A stretch of DNA of 64,000 nucleotides from Methanobacteriota archaeon (GCA_029547145.1 JAKPPV010000001.1:1-64000), one strand, 5' to 3'. Shown: positions 35,565-45,464, counted from the stretch's first letter. Made by a program: numbers and translations. The notes: generated by a model not told the origin, from the letters alone.

Positions 35565-35794
35565 GCCGTTGCCGCAGCAGCCGCCTGGCGCGACTGGTAG
35601 ATGATCTGGCGCGCGTCCTTGAAGTTGAACTTTTCGAGGATCAGGTGGTGTTCCTTCAGTCTCTTTAGCGCGTATCGTACGGTCCGCGGTGCGAGGTTCG
35701 ACCGCTGGACAAGCTCCTTGTGGGTCATCGCACCGCTGCTGTCGAGCAGGTGCAGGACGGTCCTGGAGGATGGTGGAAGACCAGACCCAGTCAT
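35561..35794 (-). CDS. MarR-like winged-helix regulator
   Basis: 77 residues, essentially one winged helix: RTVLHLLDSSGAMTHKELVQRSNLAPRTVRYALKRLKEHHLI with a tail. First gene of the pair with the Cys-tail regulator. A perfect palindrome lies between its TATA and start codon, suggesting self-repression. Confidence 0.75.
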   Translation of the reverse strand: MTGSGLPPSSRTVLHLLDSSGAMTHKELVQRSNLAPRTVRYALKRLKEHHLILEKFNFKDARQIIYQSRQAAAAATA

Positions 35795-35802
35795 GATTAC
35801 AG

Positions 35803-35819
35803 TGTTAACGTTGTTAACA
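35803..35819. promoter_or_regulatory. Palindromic operator TGTTAAC-GTT-GTTAACA
   Basis: Perfect 7-base arms with 3-base spacer. It lies just downstream of a minus-strand TATA (TTTAAATG, 35817-35825) and covers the area before the predicted start of the two-HTH operon at 35794. The diverging gene at 35868 has its TATA (CTATATTTA, 35833-35841) next to it. Confidence 0.6.
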
Positions 35820-35867
35820 TTTAAACCTGTCGGCTATATTTAGGATGGCTACGAACTATTTCACCGT

Positions 35868-36236
35868 ATGCTGGTTCCGCAGGAGCGGCGCGCGCTCGTG
35901 CTCCTCCTCCTCGTCTTCGGACTGGTGGCGGGAGGGGCCGCCCTGCTCGAGGTGCTCGGCCCGGCACCCTTCGCCGTCCCCTTCTCACCCGACCTCCCCG
36001 ACGGGACGCTCGCGGTCGTCCGGGGGCCGGTCGACCAGGTGATCGTGGCGGGCGGGGGCCACCTGATCTGCCGCGTGGGAGGCGTCCGGGTCTTCATGCC
36101 CGCGAGCACCGTCCCCGACCCCGCCCCGGTCACGGGGGGGATCGTCGAGTGTTACGGTCTGGTCTCGACCTACGGCGGGGTCCGCGAACTCGTCCTCCGC
36201 CAGGCGGGCGACCTGCGCCGCGTCGATCAGGAGTAG
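35868..36236 (+). CDS. Membrane-anchored OB-fold-like protein
   Basis: 122 residues. One TM helix (ALVLLLLVFGLVAGGAALLEVLG) then a short beta-rich exposed domain (GTLAVVRGPVDQVIVAGGGHLICRVGGVRVFMPA..) of OB-fold style. Start near-leaderless. It overlaps the converging PAS-GAF gene by 10 bases at its 3' end. Function unknown. Confidence 0.55.
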   Translation: MLVPQERRALVLLLLVFGLVAGGAALLEVLGPAPFAVPFSPDLPDGTLAVVRGPVDQVIVAGGGHLICRVGGVRVFMPASTVPDPAPVTGGIVECYGLVSTYGGVRELVLRQAGDLRRVDQE

Positions 36237-38221
36237 TCGGCACAGTCGGATGGCGGGGACTCGAACGGGGTCGGTGCGCCGAGCACCGCCCGGTCACGGA
36301 TCGAACCCCGCCAGGCGGCCTCGAGCGCGGCGGACAGGTCCTCCGGGGCCGACCGGAGCGCGGACTCGAGACGGGCCTCCAGGGCTCCCAGCGCCCGGTC
36401 CCGGCAGCGGTCGAACGCCGCGACCGGGCCGAGCTCGACGAGGGCGAGCAGGGCCGCCTCGAGCGGGCGGACATGGGCGGCGAGGACCAGGCAGGGGTGG
36501 ACCTGGCCGTCGGCCCCGAGGATCCCGGCGAGGTAGCGCGCGGGAATCCCCCGGGCTCCCTGCCGCCGCCGCTCCTCGTTCGTCCTGACCCGGTTCCGGT
36601 CGGGCTCCGCGACCCGGAGCATGAAGTCCCCGGGAGCCCCCGCGCCGAAGAGCCGCTTTGCCCCCGCGTTCTCGTGGATGACGGCGCCGTCCCGCCCCAC
36701 GAGGACGAGGGGAACCGGCGCCGACGCGACGATCGTCTCGAACCGGGCCCGGCGTCCCGCCTCGAGGCCGGACGCATGGTCGCGGAGCACCACCGGGAAC
36801 CCGCCCTCCGCGAGCGCACCGAGCGCCGCCGCCTCCCGGTCGCCGTACGGCCCGGACCGGTCCGCGACCGCGAGCAGGCCGGCGGGTCGGCCCTCCTCCA
36901 GGAACGGGGCGGTGAGCAGACGCCGCACGGGGCGGTGGCCCTCCGGGAGCATACCCGGGTCGATCTCCTCCAGTCGGGCCGGACCTGCGGGCTCGGCGAC
37001 CAGCCTCCAGGGCTCGAACGTTCCCGACCCGTCCCGGAGGGTCGCCGAGACCGCGAGGGGTACCGGCCTCACCCCGTCGAACCGGTAGACTCCGCCGCAG
37101 CGCGACCCGGTCAGGCGGAGGGCGGCGGCGAGGAGGCGATCGGCCCCGTGCCCCGGTTCCGCCCGGTGCACCTCGAGGAGGGCGTGGGCGAGGGTCTGCC
37201 GTTCCAGGGCGGCGGCGAGCCGGGCGGAGAGGACGGATGCATCGGTGGCGAGGAGCGACGCGCCAGCGACGGTTCCGTCGGGACGCGCGACCGGTTCGGC
37301 ACCGAGCAGGAGGTGACGCCCGTCGGCCCCGACCTCCCCGGTGCCGGGAGTGCCGAAGACGGCGAGCCGGGCGAGCGGTTCGAGGGCCTGGGCGACCCGG
37401 TCGGGGAACGCCGTCCAGAGGGTCCGACCCTCGACCGCCTCCCCCTCCCCGGCGAGCGCGTCCAGTACCCGGCCCCCGGCGACGACGCACCGGAGTTCCT
37501 CGTCGACGAGGAGGGCGGCGCCCGGCAGGTGGGCGAGCAGGTCCCGGTGCCGGGCCTCGCTCGCCTCGAGCGCGTCCGTTGCCGTTCGTTCGGCCGTCCG
37601 GTCGGTGACCGAGACCACCGCCAGCACCGGGGTCGCCATCGCGCCCGAGAGGTCGCACCAGCGGCGCGACCCGTCCGCGGCACGGAGCCAGGCGCCCAGG
37701 CCCCGGACCTCCCCCGTCCCGAGCGCGGCGGAGAACGCCTCGAACGCGGAGGGGTCCTCGAAGGCGGCGGCGAGCGACCGGCCCCGGAGCGGGCCCAGCA
37801 GGGCGACGGCACGCTCGTTCAGGTCGTACACCCGGCCCGTCCCGGGCATGTAGAAGAGGACGACTGCCGGGAGGCGGTCCCGGAGGGCGTGGTACCAGAG
37901 ACGGTAGGCCTCCGCCTCCCCGGCGGCCGCTCCGAGGAGGCCCGCGACGAGCACGCCGACGGCCGAGAGGGCGGCGCCACCGGGCAGGGCGGAGCCGGAC
38001 GGCGAACCCGTCGCCACCGAGAGGACGGCATGGACCGCCCCCGCGAGGAGGCCCAGGGCGAGGGCGAGGCGCCGTCCTCGGCACGCCCCGGCGGCGACGG
38101 GGACGAGGACGAGGGCCGCGGCGACGGCCGGAAGGTCCAGCACGAGCGCGGCGGCGGCGGCGCCCCAGGCGAGGAGGACGGTGGTGACGAGGAGCAGGGC
38201 GCCGGTATCGGTCCGGGGCAT
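36227..38221 (-). CDS. Membrane PAS-PAS-GAF-PAS protein without output domain
   Basis: 664 residues. About four hydrophobic helices in the first 100 residues, then two PAS-type regions (about 105-225, with YDLNERAVALLG; about 225-345, with LLVDEELRCVVAGGRVLD), a GAF-like domain (about 350-490, with DRLLAAALRLTGSRCGGVYRFDG) and a third PAS (about 495-600, VPLVLVGRDGAVIHENAGAKRLFG). No HisKA, HATPase, GGDEF or methyl-accepting sequence follows. It may sense a cue and act by protein contact, or be a degraded kinase. Ala/Gly/Arg-rich composition. Confidence 0.7.
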   Translation of the reverse strand: MPRTDTGALLLVTTVLLAWGAAAAALVLDLPAVAAALVLVPVAAGACRGRRLALALGLLAGAVHAVLSVATGSPSGSALPGGAALSAVGVLVAGLLGAAAGEAEAYRLWYHALRDRLPAVVLFYMPGTGRVYDLNERAVALLGPLRGRSLAAAFEDPSAFEAFSAALGTGEVRGLGAWLRAADGSRRWCDLSGAMATPVLAVVSVTDRTAERTATDALEASEARHRDLLAHLPGAALLVDEELRCVVAGGRVLDALAGEGEAVEGRTLWTAFPDRVAQALEPLARLAVFGTPGTGEVGADGRHLLLGAEPVARPDGTVAGASLLATDASVLSARLAAALERQTLAHALLEVHRAEPGHGADRLLAAALRLTGSRCGGVYRFDGVRPVPLAVSATLRDGSGTFEPWRLVAEPAGPARLEEIDPGMLPEGHRPVRRLLTAPFLEEGRPAGLLAVADRSGPYGDREAAALGALAEGGFPVVLRDHASGLEAGRRARFETIVASAPVPLVLVGRDGAVIHENAGAKRLFGAGAPGDFMLRVAEPDRNRVRTNEERRRQGARGIPARYLAGILGADGQVHPCLVLAAHVRPLEAALLALVELGPVAAFDRCRDRALGALEARLESALRSAPEDLSAALEAAWRGSIRDRAVLGAPTPFESPPSDCADYS

Positions 38222-38305
38222 GATAAAAGAGGGGTGGCGCCGGATACCGCATCAATCTGCCGTCGGTGCGAAGGTGTGATATGGGAGCGGGCGGTACTCT
38301 ATCCC

Positions 38306-38602
38306 ATGTCGAATCAGGAGATCCAGGTCCAGATGCCGCCGGACCTCGACCCGGTCTACTCCAACATGATCCAGATCGCCTACAAGGACGATGAGTTCAC
38401 CTTCCTCTTCCTCCACCAGATCCCCGGGACGAACCAGGCCCGGGCGAAGGCGATCGTCTCGATCTCCCCGCGGCACGCGAAGTCCCTGCTGGCGGTCCTC
38501 GGCGGGTCGATGGCCGAGTACGAGGAGAAGTTCGGGACCCTCGAGGGGCCGGGCGAGCGACGGCCCGAGGGCATCTCGAGTACGCTCTCGGGATACTCCT
38601 GA
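38306..38602 (+). CDS. DUF3467 protein
   Basis: 98 residues. Opening QVQMPPDLDPVYSNMIQIAYKDDEFTFLFLHQIPG and IVSISPRHAKSLLAVL fit DUF3467. Single small alpha/beta domain, function unknown. It ends one base before the aroD start codon, so they may be co-transcribed. Confidence 0.8.
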   Translation: MSNQEIQVQMPPDLDPVYSNMIQIAYKDDEFTFLFLHQIPGTNQARAKAIVSISPRHAKSLLAVLGGSMAEYEEKFGTLEGPGERRPEGISSTLSGYS

Positions 38603-38603
38603 G

Positions 38604-39251
38604 ATGGACCTGGTCGCGCCGGTGACCGGGCTCGACGAGTTTGCCGCCGTCGTCGGTGCGGGACCGGACCTCGTCGAGCTCCGGCTCGATCTCGTCTCCC
38701 GGGAGGACCACCCGGCCCTGGCCGCTGCCTGCCGGGAGGTCTCCGTCCCCCTGATCGCGACCGTCCGCTCGGTCGGTGAGGGTGGTGGCTTCGCCGGCGA
38801 CACGGACGACTGCGCCCGCGTGCTCGCCCCGTTCCTCCCCCTCGCCCGGTACGTCGACCTCGAACGCCGGTTCCGTTCCCTGGCGCCGTCCTGCCGCGAG
38901 GCGGGGTGCCGGGTGATCGCCTCGGTCCACCTGGAAACGATGCTCCCGCTCCCGGAGCTCTTCGGCCTCGCGCGCGACCTCCGGTCCTGGGGCGACCTGC
39001 CGAAGATCGTCCTCGCCCCCTCTTCGGACGACGACCTGCTCGACCTCCTCTCCTTCACCCACGCGGTCGAGAAACCGGTCTGCACCTCGATCATGGGGAC
39101 CGCGTTCCGCCACGGGCGGGCCCTCCTGCCGCTCTTCGGCTCGTCGTTCGCGTACTGCTCGGTCGGTCGCCCCTCCTCGCCCGGGCAGTACACCCTCGCC
39201 GAGATGAGGACCCTCGCCACGCTCCTCGGACCGGTGGAGACGGCCCGGTAG
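38604..39251 (+). CDS. aroD: 3-dehydroquinate dehydratase type I
   Basis: 215 residues. Type I class: catalytic His in IASVHLE and Schiff-base Lys in DLPKIVLAP, with LVELRLD, TVRSVGEGG and the C-terminal SSPGQYTLAE. Dehydrates 3-dehydroquinate in the shikimate pathway. It faces the aro operon, ending six bases from the aroC stop, so it completes the set but is on the opposite strand. Confidence 0.92.
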   Translation: MDLVAPVTGLDEFAAVVGAGPDLVELRLDLVSREDHPALAAACREVSVPLIATVRSVGEGGGFAGDTDDCARVLAPFLPLARYVDLERRFRSLAPSCREAGCRVIASVHLETMLPLPELFGLARDLRSWGDLPKIVLAPSSDDDLLDLLSFTHAVEKPVCTSIMGTAFRHGRALLPLFGSSFAYCSVGRPSSPGQYTLAEMRTLATLLGPVETAR

Positions 39252-39257
39252 GTCCCC

Positions 39258-40259
39258 TCACCCCCCGGAGAGGACGGACCGGGCCTCCTGGAGGAGGAGG
39301 GCGTCGGCGAGCACCAGCCCGAGCATCGCCTCAGCGACGGGCACGAGCCGGTAGGCGATGCAGGGGTCGTGCCGGCCGGCGATCGAGAGCTCCACCGGCC
39401 TGCCGGACGTGTCCACCGTCGACTGGGGACGGGCGATCGAGGGGGTCGGCTTCACCGCGAGACGGGCGACCACCGGCTCGCCGTTCGAGATGCCGCCGAG
39501 GATGCCGCCGGCGCGGTTCGAGGCGAACCCGCCGGGGAGGATCGGGTCGTTCATCTCGGAGCCGAAGAGGCCGGCCGCGCCGAAGCCCTCGCCGATCTCG
39601 ACCCCCTTGACCGCCCCGATTCCCATCAGGGCGCCCGCGATCGCGGCGTCGAGCCGCCCGAAGACCGGCTCGCCGAGCCCGGGGGGCACGCCCGTGGCGA
39701 CCACCTCGACGATGCCGCCGACCGAGTCGCCGCGGGAGGCCGCCTCCCGCACCACCGCCGCCATCGCCTCCTCACCCGTCACCCCGTGGACCGAGAGGAC
39801 CCGCCCCCCGACCCGGATGCCGCGGAGGGCGAGGAGCCGGAGGGCGATCGCGCCCGCCGCCACCCTCCCGACGGTCTCGCGCCCCGAGGAGCGCCCCCCA
39901 CCGCGGTGGTCCCGGACCCCGTACTTCCAGGCGAAGGTGCAGTCCGCGTGGCCCGGGCGGAAGACCTCCCGGAGGGGCTCGTAGTCCCCGGACTGCGCCC
40001 CCTCGTTCCCGACCAGGAGCGCGATCGGCGCCCCCGTCGTCACCCCCTCGAAGACCCCCGAGAGGATCCGCACCCGGTCCGCCTCCCGGCGGGGCGAGAC
40101 GAGGGGGCCCGTGCCGGGGCGGCGCCGGTCGAGGAGCGGCTGGATGTCGGCCTCGGAGAGCGGGATCCGTGGCGGGCAGCCGTCCACGACGGCGCCGAGG
40201 GCGGGGCCGTGGCTCTCGCCGAAGGTGGTCACCCGGAAGAGCCGGCCGAAGGTGTTCAT
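39258..40259 (-). CDS. aroC: Chorismate synthase
   Basis: 333 residues. [19 protein letters not shown] start, [23 protein letters not shown] and [16 protein letters not shown] are classic. Turns EPSP into chorismate with reduced FMN. Monofunctional (no flavin reductase domain). ATG 40259 overlaps the stop of the aroK-aroE fusion (ATGA). Last gene of the operon. Confidence 0.95.
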   Translation of the reverse strand: MNTFGRLFRVTTFGESHGPALGAVVDGCPPRIPLSEADIQPLLDRRRPGTGPLVSPRREADRVRILSGVFEGVTTGAPIALLVGNEGAQSGDYEPLREVFRPGHADCTFAWKYGVRDHRGGGRSSGRETVGRVAAGAIALRLLALRGIRVGGRVLSVHGVTGEEAMAAVVREAASRGDSVGGIVEVVATGVPPGLGEPVFGRLDAAIAGALMGIGAVKGVEIGEGFGAAGLFGSEMNDPILPGGFASNRAGGILGGISNGEPVVARLAVKPTPSIARPQSTVDTSGRPVELSIAGRHDPCIAYRLVPVAEAMLGLVLADALLLQEARSVLSGG

Positions 40260-41617
40260 CGGAGCGCCTCCTCCACCTCCGCCGCCGGGACATCGAGGCC
40301 GAAGAAGGCCCTGCACTGCGCGGCGGCCTGGTGGGCGAAGAGCGCCGTCCCGGGGATGGTGACCGCGCCGGCGGCCCGGGCGAGCCGGAGGAGCGGGGTC
40401 ATCTGTGGCGTGTAGACGAGGTCGAAGACGGTCATGCCGGGCCGGAGGTCGGACGGGCCGAGCAGCGACCCCGTGTCCGGCGCCATGCCGACCGGGGTCG
40501 CATGGACCACGACGTCGGTCCGGGCGGGGTCGAACTCCCCGAGGGCACCGGAGGCGGCACCGAACCGGGCGGCGAGCGCCGCCGCCCGCCGGGGGTCCCG
40601 GGCGAGCACGGTGACCTCCATCCCCAGGTCGACGAGCGCGTAGACGGCGGCCGCAGCCGCGCCGCCCGCACCGAGCACGACCGCCCGCAACCGCTGTCCC
40701 CCGAGGTGGGCGAGCGGCGCCCGGACGCCCACCCAGTCGGTGTTCATCCCATGGAGCCGGGAACCGCACTGGACGACCGTGTTGACGGCCCCGATCGCCC
40801 GTGCCTCGGGCGAGAGGGTGTCGCAGTGCCGGAGCATCCCCTCCTTGAACGGGATCGTGACCGAGAGGCCCCGCAGGGCGAGACGGCGGACGAGCGAGAC
40901 GGCGGCGTCCGCGGAGGGGGCGTCGATCCGGGTGTAGGCATAGGGGAGGCCGTACCGCCCGATCAGGCGGCTGAAGACGGCCGGCGACCGGCTGTGGGCG
41001 ACCGGGTGGCCGACCACCGCGCAGAGGAGCCGGCCGTCCTGCAGCGCCCGGTCGACCGCCGCCGCCTCGTCGGGGTCGGGGTTGGCGGTCGCGAGCTCCG
41101 CCCGGAGCGCCGGGGACGGGCGGTCCCCGAGCCAGGCGAGGATCCCGGCGACGACCACCCCGGGGTCCCGGCAGCCGGTCCAGGCGCAGTGGTCGGCCGC
41201 GGCCCGGTAGAGCGGCTCGCGGGCGGTGAGGACGGTCCGGGCCTCGTCCAGGGCGCCGAGCCCGGTCAGCGGCGGGCGGTCCGAGCCCGCGCACCGGGCG
41301 GCGAGCTCCTCCGGCGGGGCGGCGAGCCAGACCACCCGCGCACCCCGGCGGAGGGCCGCGACGTTCGCCGGGTCGAGGACGACCCCTCCGCCGGTCGCGA
41401 TCACACCCGCCGCCCCGGCGAGCGAGGCGCAGACCTCGCGTTCCCGGCGGCGGAAACCGGCCTCTCCCTCCTCGGCGAACAGCACGGGGACGGGCCGGCC
41501 GGCCGCCGCCTCCACGAGCGCGTCGGTGTCCAGGAACGGAAGGCCCAGCCGTTCTGCGAGCAGGCGGCCGACCGTGGTCTTCCCGGCGCCGCGGGCGCCG
41601 ATCAGGACGAGCTTCAC
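40256..41617 (-). CDS. aroK-aroE: Fused shikimate kinase (bacterial type)-shikimate dehydrogenase
   Basis: 453 residues. Residues 1-165 are a P-loop shikimate kinase: [41 protein letters not shown] and [10 protein letters not shown], all of bacterial AroK type. From about 175 comes a shikimate dehydrogenase: [21 protein letters not shown] (Lys), [34 protein letters not shown] and LFAHQAAAQ. Archaea usually use an unrelated GHMP-family shikimate kinase. GTG 41617 overlaps the aroA stop. Both active sites look intact. Confidence 0.92.
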   Translation of the reverse strand: MKLVLIGARGAGKTTVGRLLAERLGLPFLDTDALVEAAAGRPVPVLFAEEGEAGFRRREREVCASLAGAAGVIATGGGVVLDPANVAALRRGARVVWLAAPPEELAARCAGSDRPPLTGLGALDEARTVLTAREPLYRAAADHCAWTGCRDPGVVVAGILAWLGDRPSPALRAELATANPDPDEAAAVDRALQDGRLLCAVVGHPVAHSRSPAVFSRLIGRYGLPYAYTRIDAPSADAAVSLVRRLALRGLSVTIPFKEGMLRHCDTLSPEARAIGAVNTVVQCGSRLHGMNTDWVGVRAPLAHLGGQRLRAVVLGAGGAAAAAVYALVDLGMEVTVLARDPRRAAALAARFGAASGALGEFDPARTDVVVHATPVGMAPDTGSLLGPSDLRPGMTVFDLVYTPQMTPLLRLARAAGAVTIPGTALFAHQAAAQCRAFFGLDVPAAEVEEALR

Positions 41618-42876
41618 GGGAGCATTGCCCCCCGGATGGCGTCCCAGAACCCGGGCCAGGACTTGGCGACGCAGCCCGGGTCGGTGATCGTGACGCCCCC
41701 CACGGCGAGCCCGAGCACGGCGAAGGCCATCGCGGTCCGGTGGTCGTCCGCCGGGTCGATCTCGGCCCCGTGGAGGGGTGCCGGCCGGACGACCAGCGCG
41801 TCCCCCTCGACCGTCGCCCCGGCACCGAGGCGCCGGAGACGGTCCGCGGTGACGGCGAGCCGGTCCGACTCCTTGAAACGGAGGTGCCCGACCCCGGTGA
41901 TCCGGGTCGGCGAGTCGGCGAGCGCGGCGACGACGGCGAGGGTCTGGACCGTGTCGGGCGCGGAGGACATGTCGCACTCGATCCCCGCGAGCGGGCCGTC
42001 CCGCTCCACCGTCACCCCCGCCGGGCCGGACGTGACCCGGCAGCCCATCGCCGCGAGGGCCCCGACGAACCGGCGGTCCCCCTGGGCCGAGACGGGGTTC
42101 AGGTTCGGGACCGTGACCCGGCCCCCGAGGGCGGCGGCGAGGGCGAAGAGGTACGAGGCGGACGACCAGTCGCCCTCGACCCGGCAGTCGGTCGGGTGGT
42201 AGGGACCGGGAACGACCCGGAACCGGCGGTACCCGTCCCGCTCGACCGGGACCCCGAACCGGGCCATCACCCCGACGGTCAGGTCGAGGTAGCTCCGCGA
42301 GACGGGGGGGGTCTCGATCCGGACCTCGCACCCCTCCGGGGTGAGGGGAGCGGCGAGCAGGAGCGAGGAGACGAACTGGCTCGAGACCGAGCCGTCGATA
42401 CCGACCGAACCGCCCCGGAGCGGCCCCGTCACCTCGATCGGCGGGCAGCCGTCCCGGCCCGGATAGCGGACCCGGGCGCCGAGCCGGACGAGGGCCGCGC
42501 CGAGGGGTCCGATCGGCCGCTCCTGCATCCGGGCGGAGCCCGTCAGGGTGACCGGCCGCCCCCCGAGGGCGGCGACCGAGGCGAGGAGGCGGAGCGTCGT
42601 GCCCGAGTTGCCCAGGTCCAGGACCCCGCCGCCGGTGGGCGGGCCGCCGGTCCCCTCCACCACCACCTCCCCCTCGCCCGGTTCGACCCGGTACCCGAGC
42701 CGGGTGAGCCCGGCGCAGGTGAGGCGGGTGTCGTCGGAGAGGAGCGGGTCCCGGATCACCGACCGCCCCGGGGCGAGTGCGGCCGCCACCAGGGCACGGT
42801 GCGTGAGGGACTTGCTCGGCGGGGCGGGGACGACGAGGTCGACCGGCCCCGCCCGCGAGAGCACGACCGGTGTCAC
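41614..42876 (-). CDS. aroA: EPSP synthase (3-phosphoshikimate 1-carboxyvinyltransferase)
   Basis: 420 residues. [21 protein letters not shown] near the N-terminus, [42 protein letters not shown], and C-terminal [10 protein letters not shown] and [10 protein letters not shown]. Condenses shikimate-3-phosphate with PEP. GTG 42876 overlaps pheA's stop. Confidence 0.95.
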   Translation of the reverse strand: MTPVVLSRAGPVDLVVPAPPSKSLTHRALVAAALAPGRSVIRDPLLSDDTRLTCAGLTRLGYRVEPGEGEVVVEGTGGPPTGGGVLDLGNSGTTLRLLASVAALGGRPVTLTGSARMQERPIGPLGAALVRLGARVRYPGRDGCPPIEVTGPLRGGSVGIDGSVSSQFVSSLLLAAPLTPEGCEVRIETPPVSRSYLDLTVGVMARFGVPVERDGYRRFRVVPGPYHPTDCRVEGDWSSASYLFALAAALGGRVTVPNLNPVSAQGDRRFVGALAAMGCRVTSGPAGVTVERDGPLAGIECDMSSAPDTVQTLAVVAALADSPTRITGVGHLRFKESDRLAVTADRLRRLGAGATVEGDALVVRPAPLHGAEIDPADDHRTAMAFAVLGLAVGGVTITDPGCVAKSWPGFWDAIRGAMLP

Positions 42877-43658
42877 GACAGCTCCAGGGGGCGGTACCGC
42901 CCCAGGTCCCTGACCCGGCAGAGGCGGGAGACCTCCGCGACCGCATCGTCCCAGCCCGGTGCGCAGTCCCCGTCGATGAAGAAGACGTACCGGCCCAGGC
43001 CCCGGCGCGACGGTCGCGACTCGATCCGGGTCAGGTTCAGCCCCCGGACCGCGAACGGTGCGAGGAGCGCGGCAAGGAGGCCTGCCCGGTCCCCCTCGGG
43101 GTCGAAAAGGAGGCTCGCCCGGCAGGGGGGCGACGCCGGGACCGCCTCGCGCGCGATCCGGACGAACCGCGTCTGGTTCTGCCTGCTGTTCTGGACCTCG
43201 CGCTCGAGGATCACGAGGTCGTGCCGTTCCGCGAGCCCGACGGAGACGAGGGCCCCGGTCCCGGGGTTCTCCCGGGCCGCGATCGCCGAGGCGGCGTTCG
43301 AGGAGGTCAGGATGATCGGCACTCCGAGCGACTCGACCCGGAGCGAACACTGCTCCACGGTCTGGGGGTGGGCATAGAGCCGCTCGATCGGACGCGACGG
43401 GTCGGCGACGGCGAGCTGGTGGGAGACCGCGATCGTGCACTCACCGTTGATCACCACGGGGTGACGGGCGAGGCCGTCAAGGGTCTGACCGACCGAACCC
43501 GCCTCGCTGTTCTCCAGCGGCACGAGCCCCTCGCCCTCGCCGGCGGCAACCCGCTCAAAGACGGCGGCGATCGTGGGGCAGAGCCGGACGTCGGGGTCGA
43601 GGCGGGCGGCGACCTCGTGCGAGAAGGTCCCCTCGGGTCCGAGCGTGAACAGGGTCAT
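42873..43658 (-). CDS. pheA: Prephenate dehydratase with ACT domain
   Basis: 261 residues. TLGPEGTFSHEVAARL, LVPLENSEAGSVGQTLDGL, and QNQTRFVRI of the catalytic domain; C-terminal ACT domain (LLFDPEGDRAGLLAALLAPFAVRGLNLTRIESRPSRRGLGRYVFFID) with the ESRP motif for Phe feedback. No chorismate mutase domain. The gene is overlapped by tyrA and aroA. Confidence 0.95.
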   Translation of the reverse strand: MTLFTLGPEGTFSHEVAARLDPDVRLCPTIAAVFERVAAGEGEGLVPLENSEAGSVGQTLDGLARHPVVINGECTIAVSHQLAVADPSRPIERLYAHPQTVEQCSLRVESLGVPIILTSSNAASAIAARENPGTGALVSVGLAERHDLVILEREVQNSRQNQTRFVRIAREAVPASPPCRASLLFDPEGDRAGLLAALLAPFAVRGLNLTRIESRPSRRGLGRYVFFIDGDCAPGWDDAVAEVSRLCRVRDLGRYRPLELS

Positions 43659-44485
43659 GGCTCCACCAGGCAGCGGATCAGCCGGTCGGTCTCGGCGGTC
43701 GCGACCGGGGCGTACTCCGCGAACGCCGCCGCGTTCTCCTCGAAGTACCGCGTGAACGGACCCGGCCCAGGGGCGGCGACCGCGTCCCGGAGGTCATCGA
43801 GCGCCCCGCTGCAGGCGGCCAGGACGGGGAGGACGTGGGGGTTCGCCCGGAGCATCTCCCGGTAGAGACCCGGGTCCTGCGCCAGGAGGCGGCCGGCGAT
43901 CCCGAGTTCGATCCGGTAGACCGGTGAGGTGAACGAGAGGACCTCGTCCAGGTCGCAGCCGAGCCGGCGCATGGTCTCGGCCATCACGAGCGTGAGCGAG
44001 TGGGTGAGGCCCTGGACCACCGCCATCATCCGGTCGTGCCGCTCGGGGGTGGAGAAGGTGAGGCGTGCCCCGGCCCGCCGGAGCAGGTCGAGGAGCGGGG
44101 CGCACTCCGCTTCGGTCGCCGTTGCCGGGGTCACGACGATCGTCTGGCCGACGAGGGAGGCGACGCCGGGGCCGAACATCGGGTGGAGACCGACGGCAGG
44201 GGCCGGAGAGCGGCTCATCTCTGCGACCGGCGCGACCTTGAGCGAGGTCAGGTCGCAGAGGAGCTGGTCCGGCCGGAGGTGGGGAGCGACCCGGGCGATC
44301 ACTTCGACCGTCGCCTCGATCGGGACCGAGACGACGACCACGTCCTGGCGGGCGAGGAATGTTGCCAGCGGCTCGACGGCCGTCCGGCCGCGGACCGATA
44401 CCTCCCACCCGGCCTCCTGGAAGACGCGGGCGAAGAGGCGGCCCATCCCCCCCGTGCCGCCCAGGATCCCGACCCTAACGCTCAC
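43655..44485 (-). CDS. tyrA: Prephenate dehydrogenase
   Basis: 276 residues. GILGGTGGMGRLFARVF Rossmann motif, VVVVSVPIEATVEVI, HPMFGPGV and HDRMMAVVQGLTH of archaeal TyrA. Makes 4-hydroxyphenylpyruvate for Tyr. GTG 44485 is used because it starts at MSVRVGILGG and overlaps the aroB' stop by eleven bases. No mutase or ACT extension. Confidence 0.9.
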   Translation of the reverse strand: MSVRVGILGGTGGMGRLFARVFQEAGWEVSVRGRTAVEPLATFLARQDVVVVSVPIEATVEVIARVAPHLRPDQLLCDLTSLKVAPVAEMSRSPAPAVGLHPMFGPGVASLVGQTIVVTPATATEAECAPLLDLLRRAGARLTFSTPERHDRMMAVVQGLTHSLTLVMAETMRRLGCDLDEVLSFTSPVYRIELGIAGRLLAQDPGLYREMLRANPHVLPVLAACSGALDDLRDAVAAPGPGPFTRYFEENAAAFAEYAPVATAETDRLIRCLVEP

Positions 44486-45464
44486 GGATCGTCTCCCGGA
44501 CCGCATGGCCGAAGTGGCGTCCCCCCTCGAGGAGCGCCCCCAGCACCCGGTCGCCCACCTGCAGCGCGGCGACGGAGACCGCCCCGCCGCCCTCCCGGAC
44601 CAGGCGGATCGTCTCGGCGTTCTGGAGCACGATCCCTGCCCGACGCCCGTCGTCCGCGACCGCCTCGACGAGCAGGAGGGGACGGCGTTCGATCTTGACC
44701 CGGCCGATCGCGGCGGGCATGGAGCAGCCCCGCGCCCCGACCCCGAGCACCGCGTCCCCCGCCGAGAGGTCGGCGAGGTAGGCGGTCCTCCCCCCGGGGA
44801 GGAGACAGTAGGCGTGGACCGCCCCGGCGTTCACCCGGAACGGCCGCGGCGCGACGTACGGGTTCTCCAGGGTCTCCGCATGGACCAGGAAGAGGGCGGA
44901 CGAGGTGTTGCCGACGAGCAGCCCCTCGTCCTCGCCGAAGAGGGAGCAGGTGTCGACGCAGACCCGGTCCCCCATCCCGATCGGCCGGATCGACTCGACC
45001 CTCAGAGGAACGAGGGGGATCCGCTCCCCGTTCCCCTTGACGAGCGCCGCCACCCGTGCGACGACGCCGGGGTCGTCGGTGGAGAGGAGGAGTCCCGCGA
45101 CCCCCGTCTCCAGCACCCCGAGGGCGAGGAGGGCGTCGTCCTCGGAGGTGACCCGCGCGAAGACCCGGTCGGATCGGGCGACCAGGTTCTCGAGGGGGAT
45201 CACGGTCCAGTCGCTCGTCTCGACCACCACGATCCCCTGGCGGGCGAGCTCGACCGCCCGGTCCTCGTCCGCGGAGGAGGCGATCGTAACGGCGAAGACG
45301 TCACGGTCCCACTCCAGGTCGCCGCCCGGCCCGACGGTCGTGACCCGTCCGAGGGCGCGTACGCGCTCGGGCTCGTCGGTCACGATCGCGTCCGCCCCCG
45401 CCTCCAGCGCGGCGGTGGCGATCCGGGTCGAGAACGGGCGGACCTCGACCCAGAGGGCCTTCAT
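44475..45464 (-). CDS. aroB': 3-dehydroquinate synthase type II (AroB')
   Basis: 329 residues. Archaeal form that deaminates and cyclises ADH to 3-dehydroquinate with NAD. Start MKALWVEVRPFSTRIATAALEAGAD, PLRVESIRPIGMGDRVCVDTCSLF, GNTSSALFLVHAETLENPYVAPRPFRVNAGAVHAYCL; full length. Occurs with aroA' as expected in methanogens. Confidence 0.93.
   Translation of the reverse strand: MKALWVEVRPFSTRIATAALEAGADAIVTDEPERVRALGRVTTVGPGGDLEWDRDVFAVTIASSADEDRAVELARQGIVVVETSDWTVIPLENLVARSDRVFARVTSEDDALLALGVLETGVAGLLLSTDDPGVVARVAALVKGNGERIPLVPLRVESIRPIGMGDRVCVDTCSLFGEDEGLLVGNTSSALFLVHAETLENPYVAPRPFRVNAGAVHAYCLLPGGRTAYLADLSAGDAVLGVGARGCSMPAAIGRVKIERRPLLLVEAVADDGRRAGIVLQNAETIRLVREGGGAVSVAALQVGDRVLGALLEGGRHFGHAVRETIRER

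Noticed and set aside
36149-38602. 817-codon frame on the plus strand over the PAS-GAF gene
   Set aside because: Mostly antisense to the PAS-GAF gene; only its last 98 codons (DUF3467 from 38306) are real.
44000-44698. Frames antisense to tyrA/aroB'
   Set aside because: Shadow frames in a dense operon.
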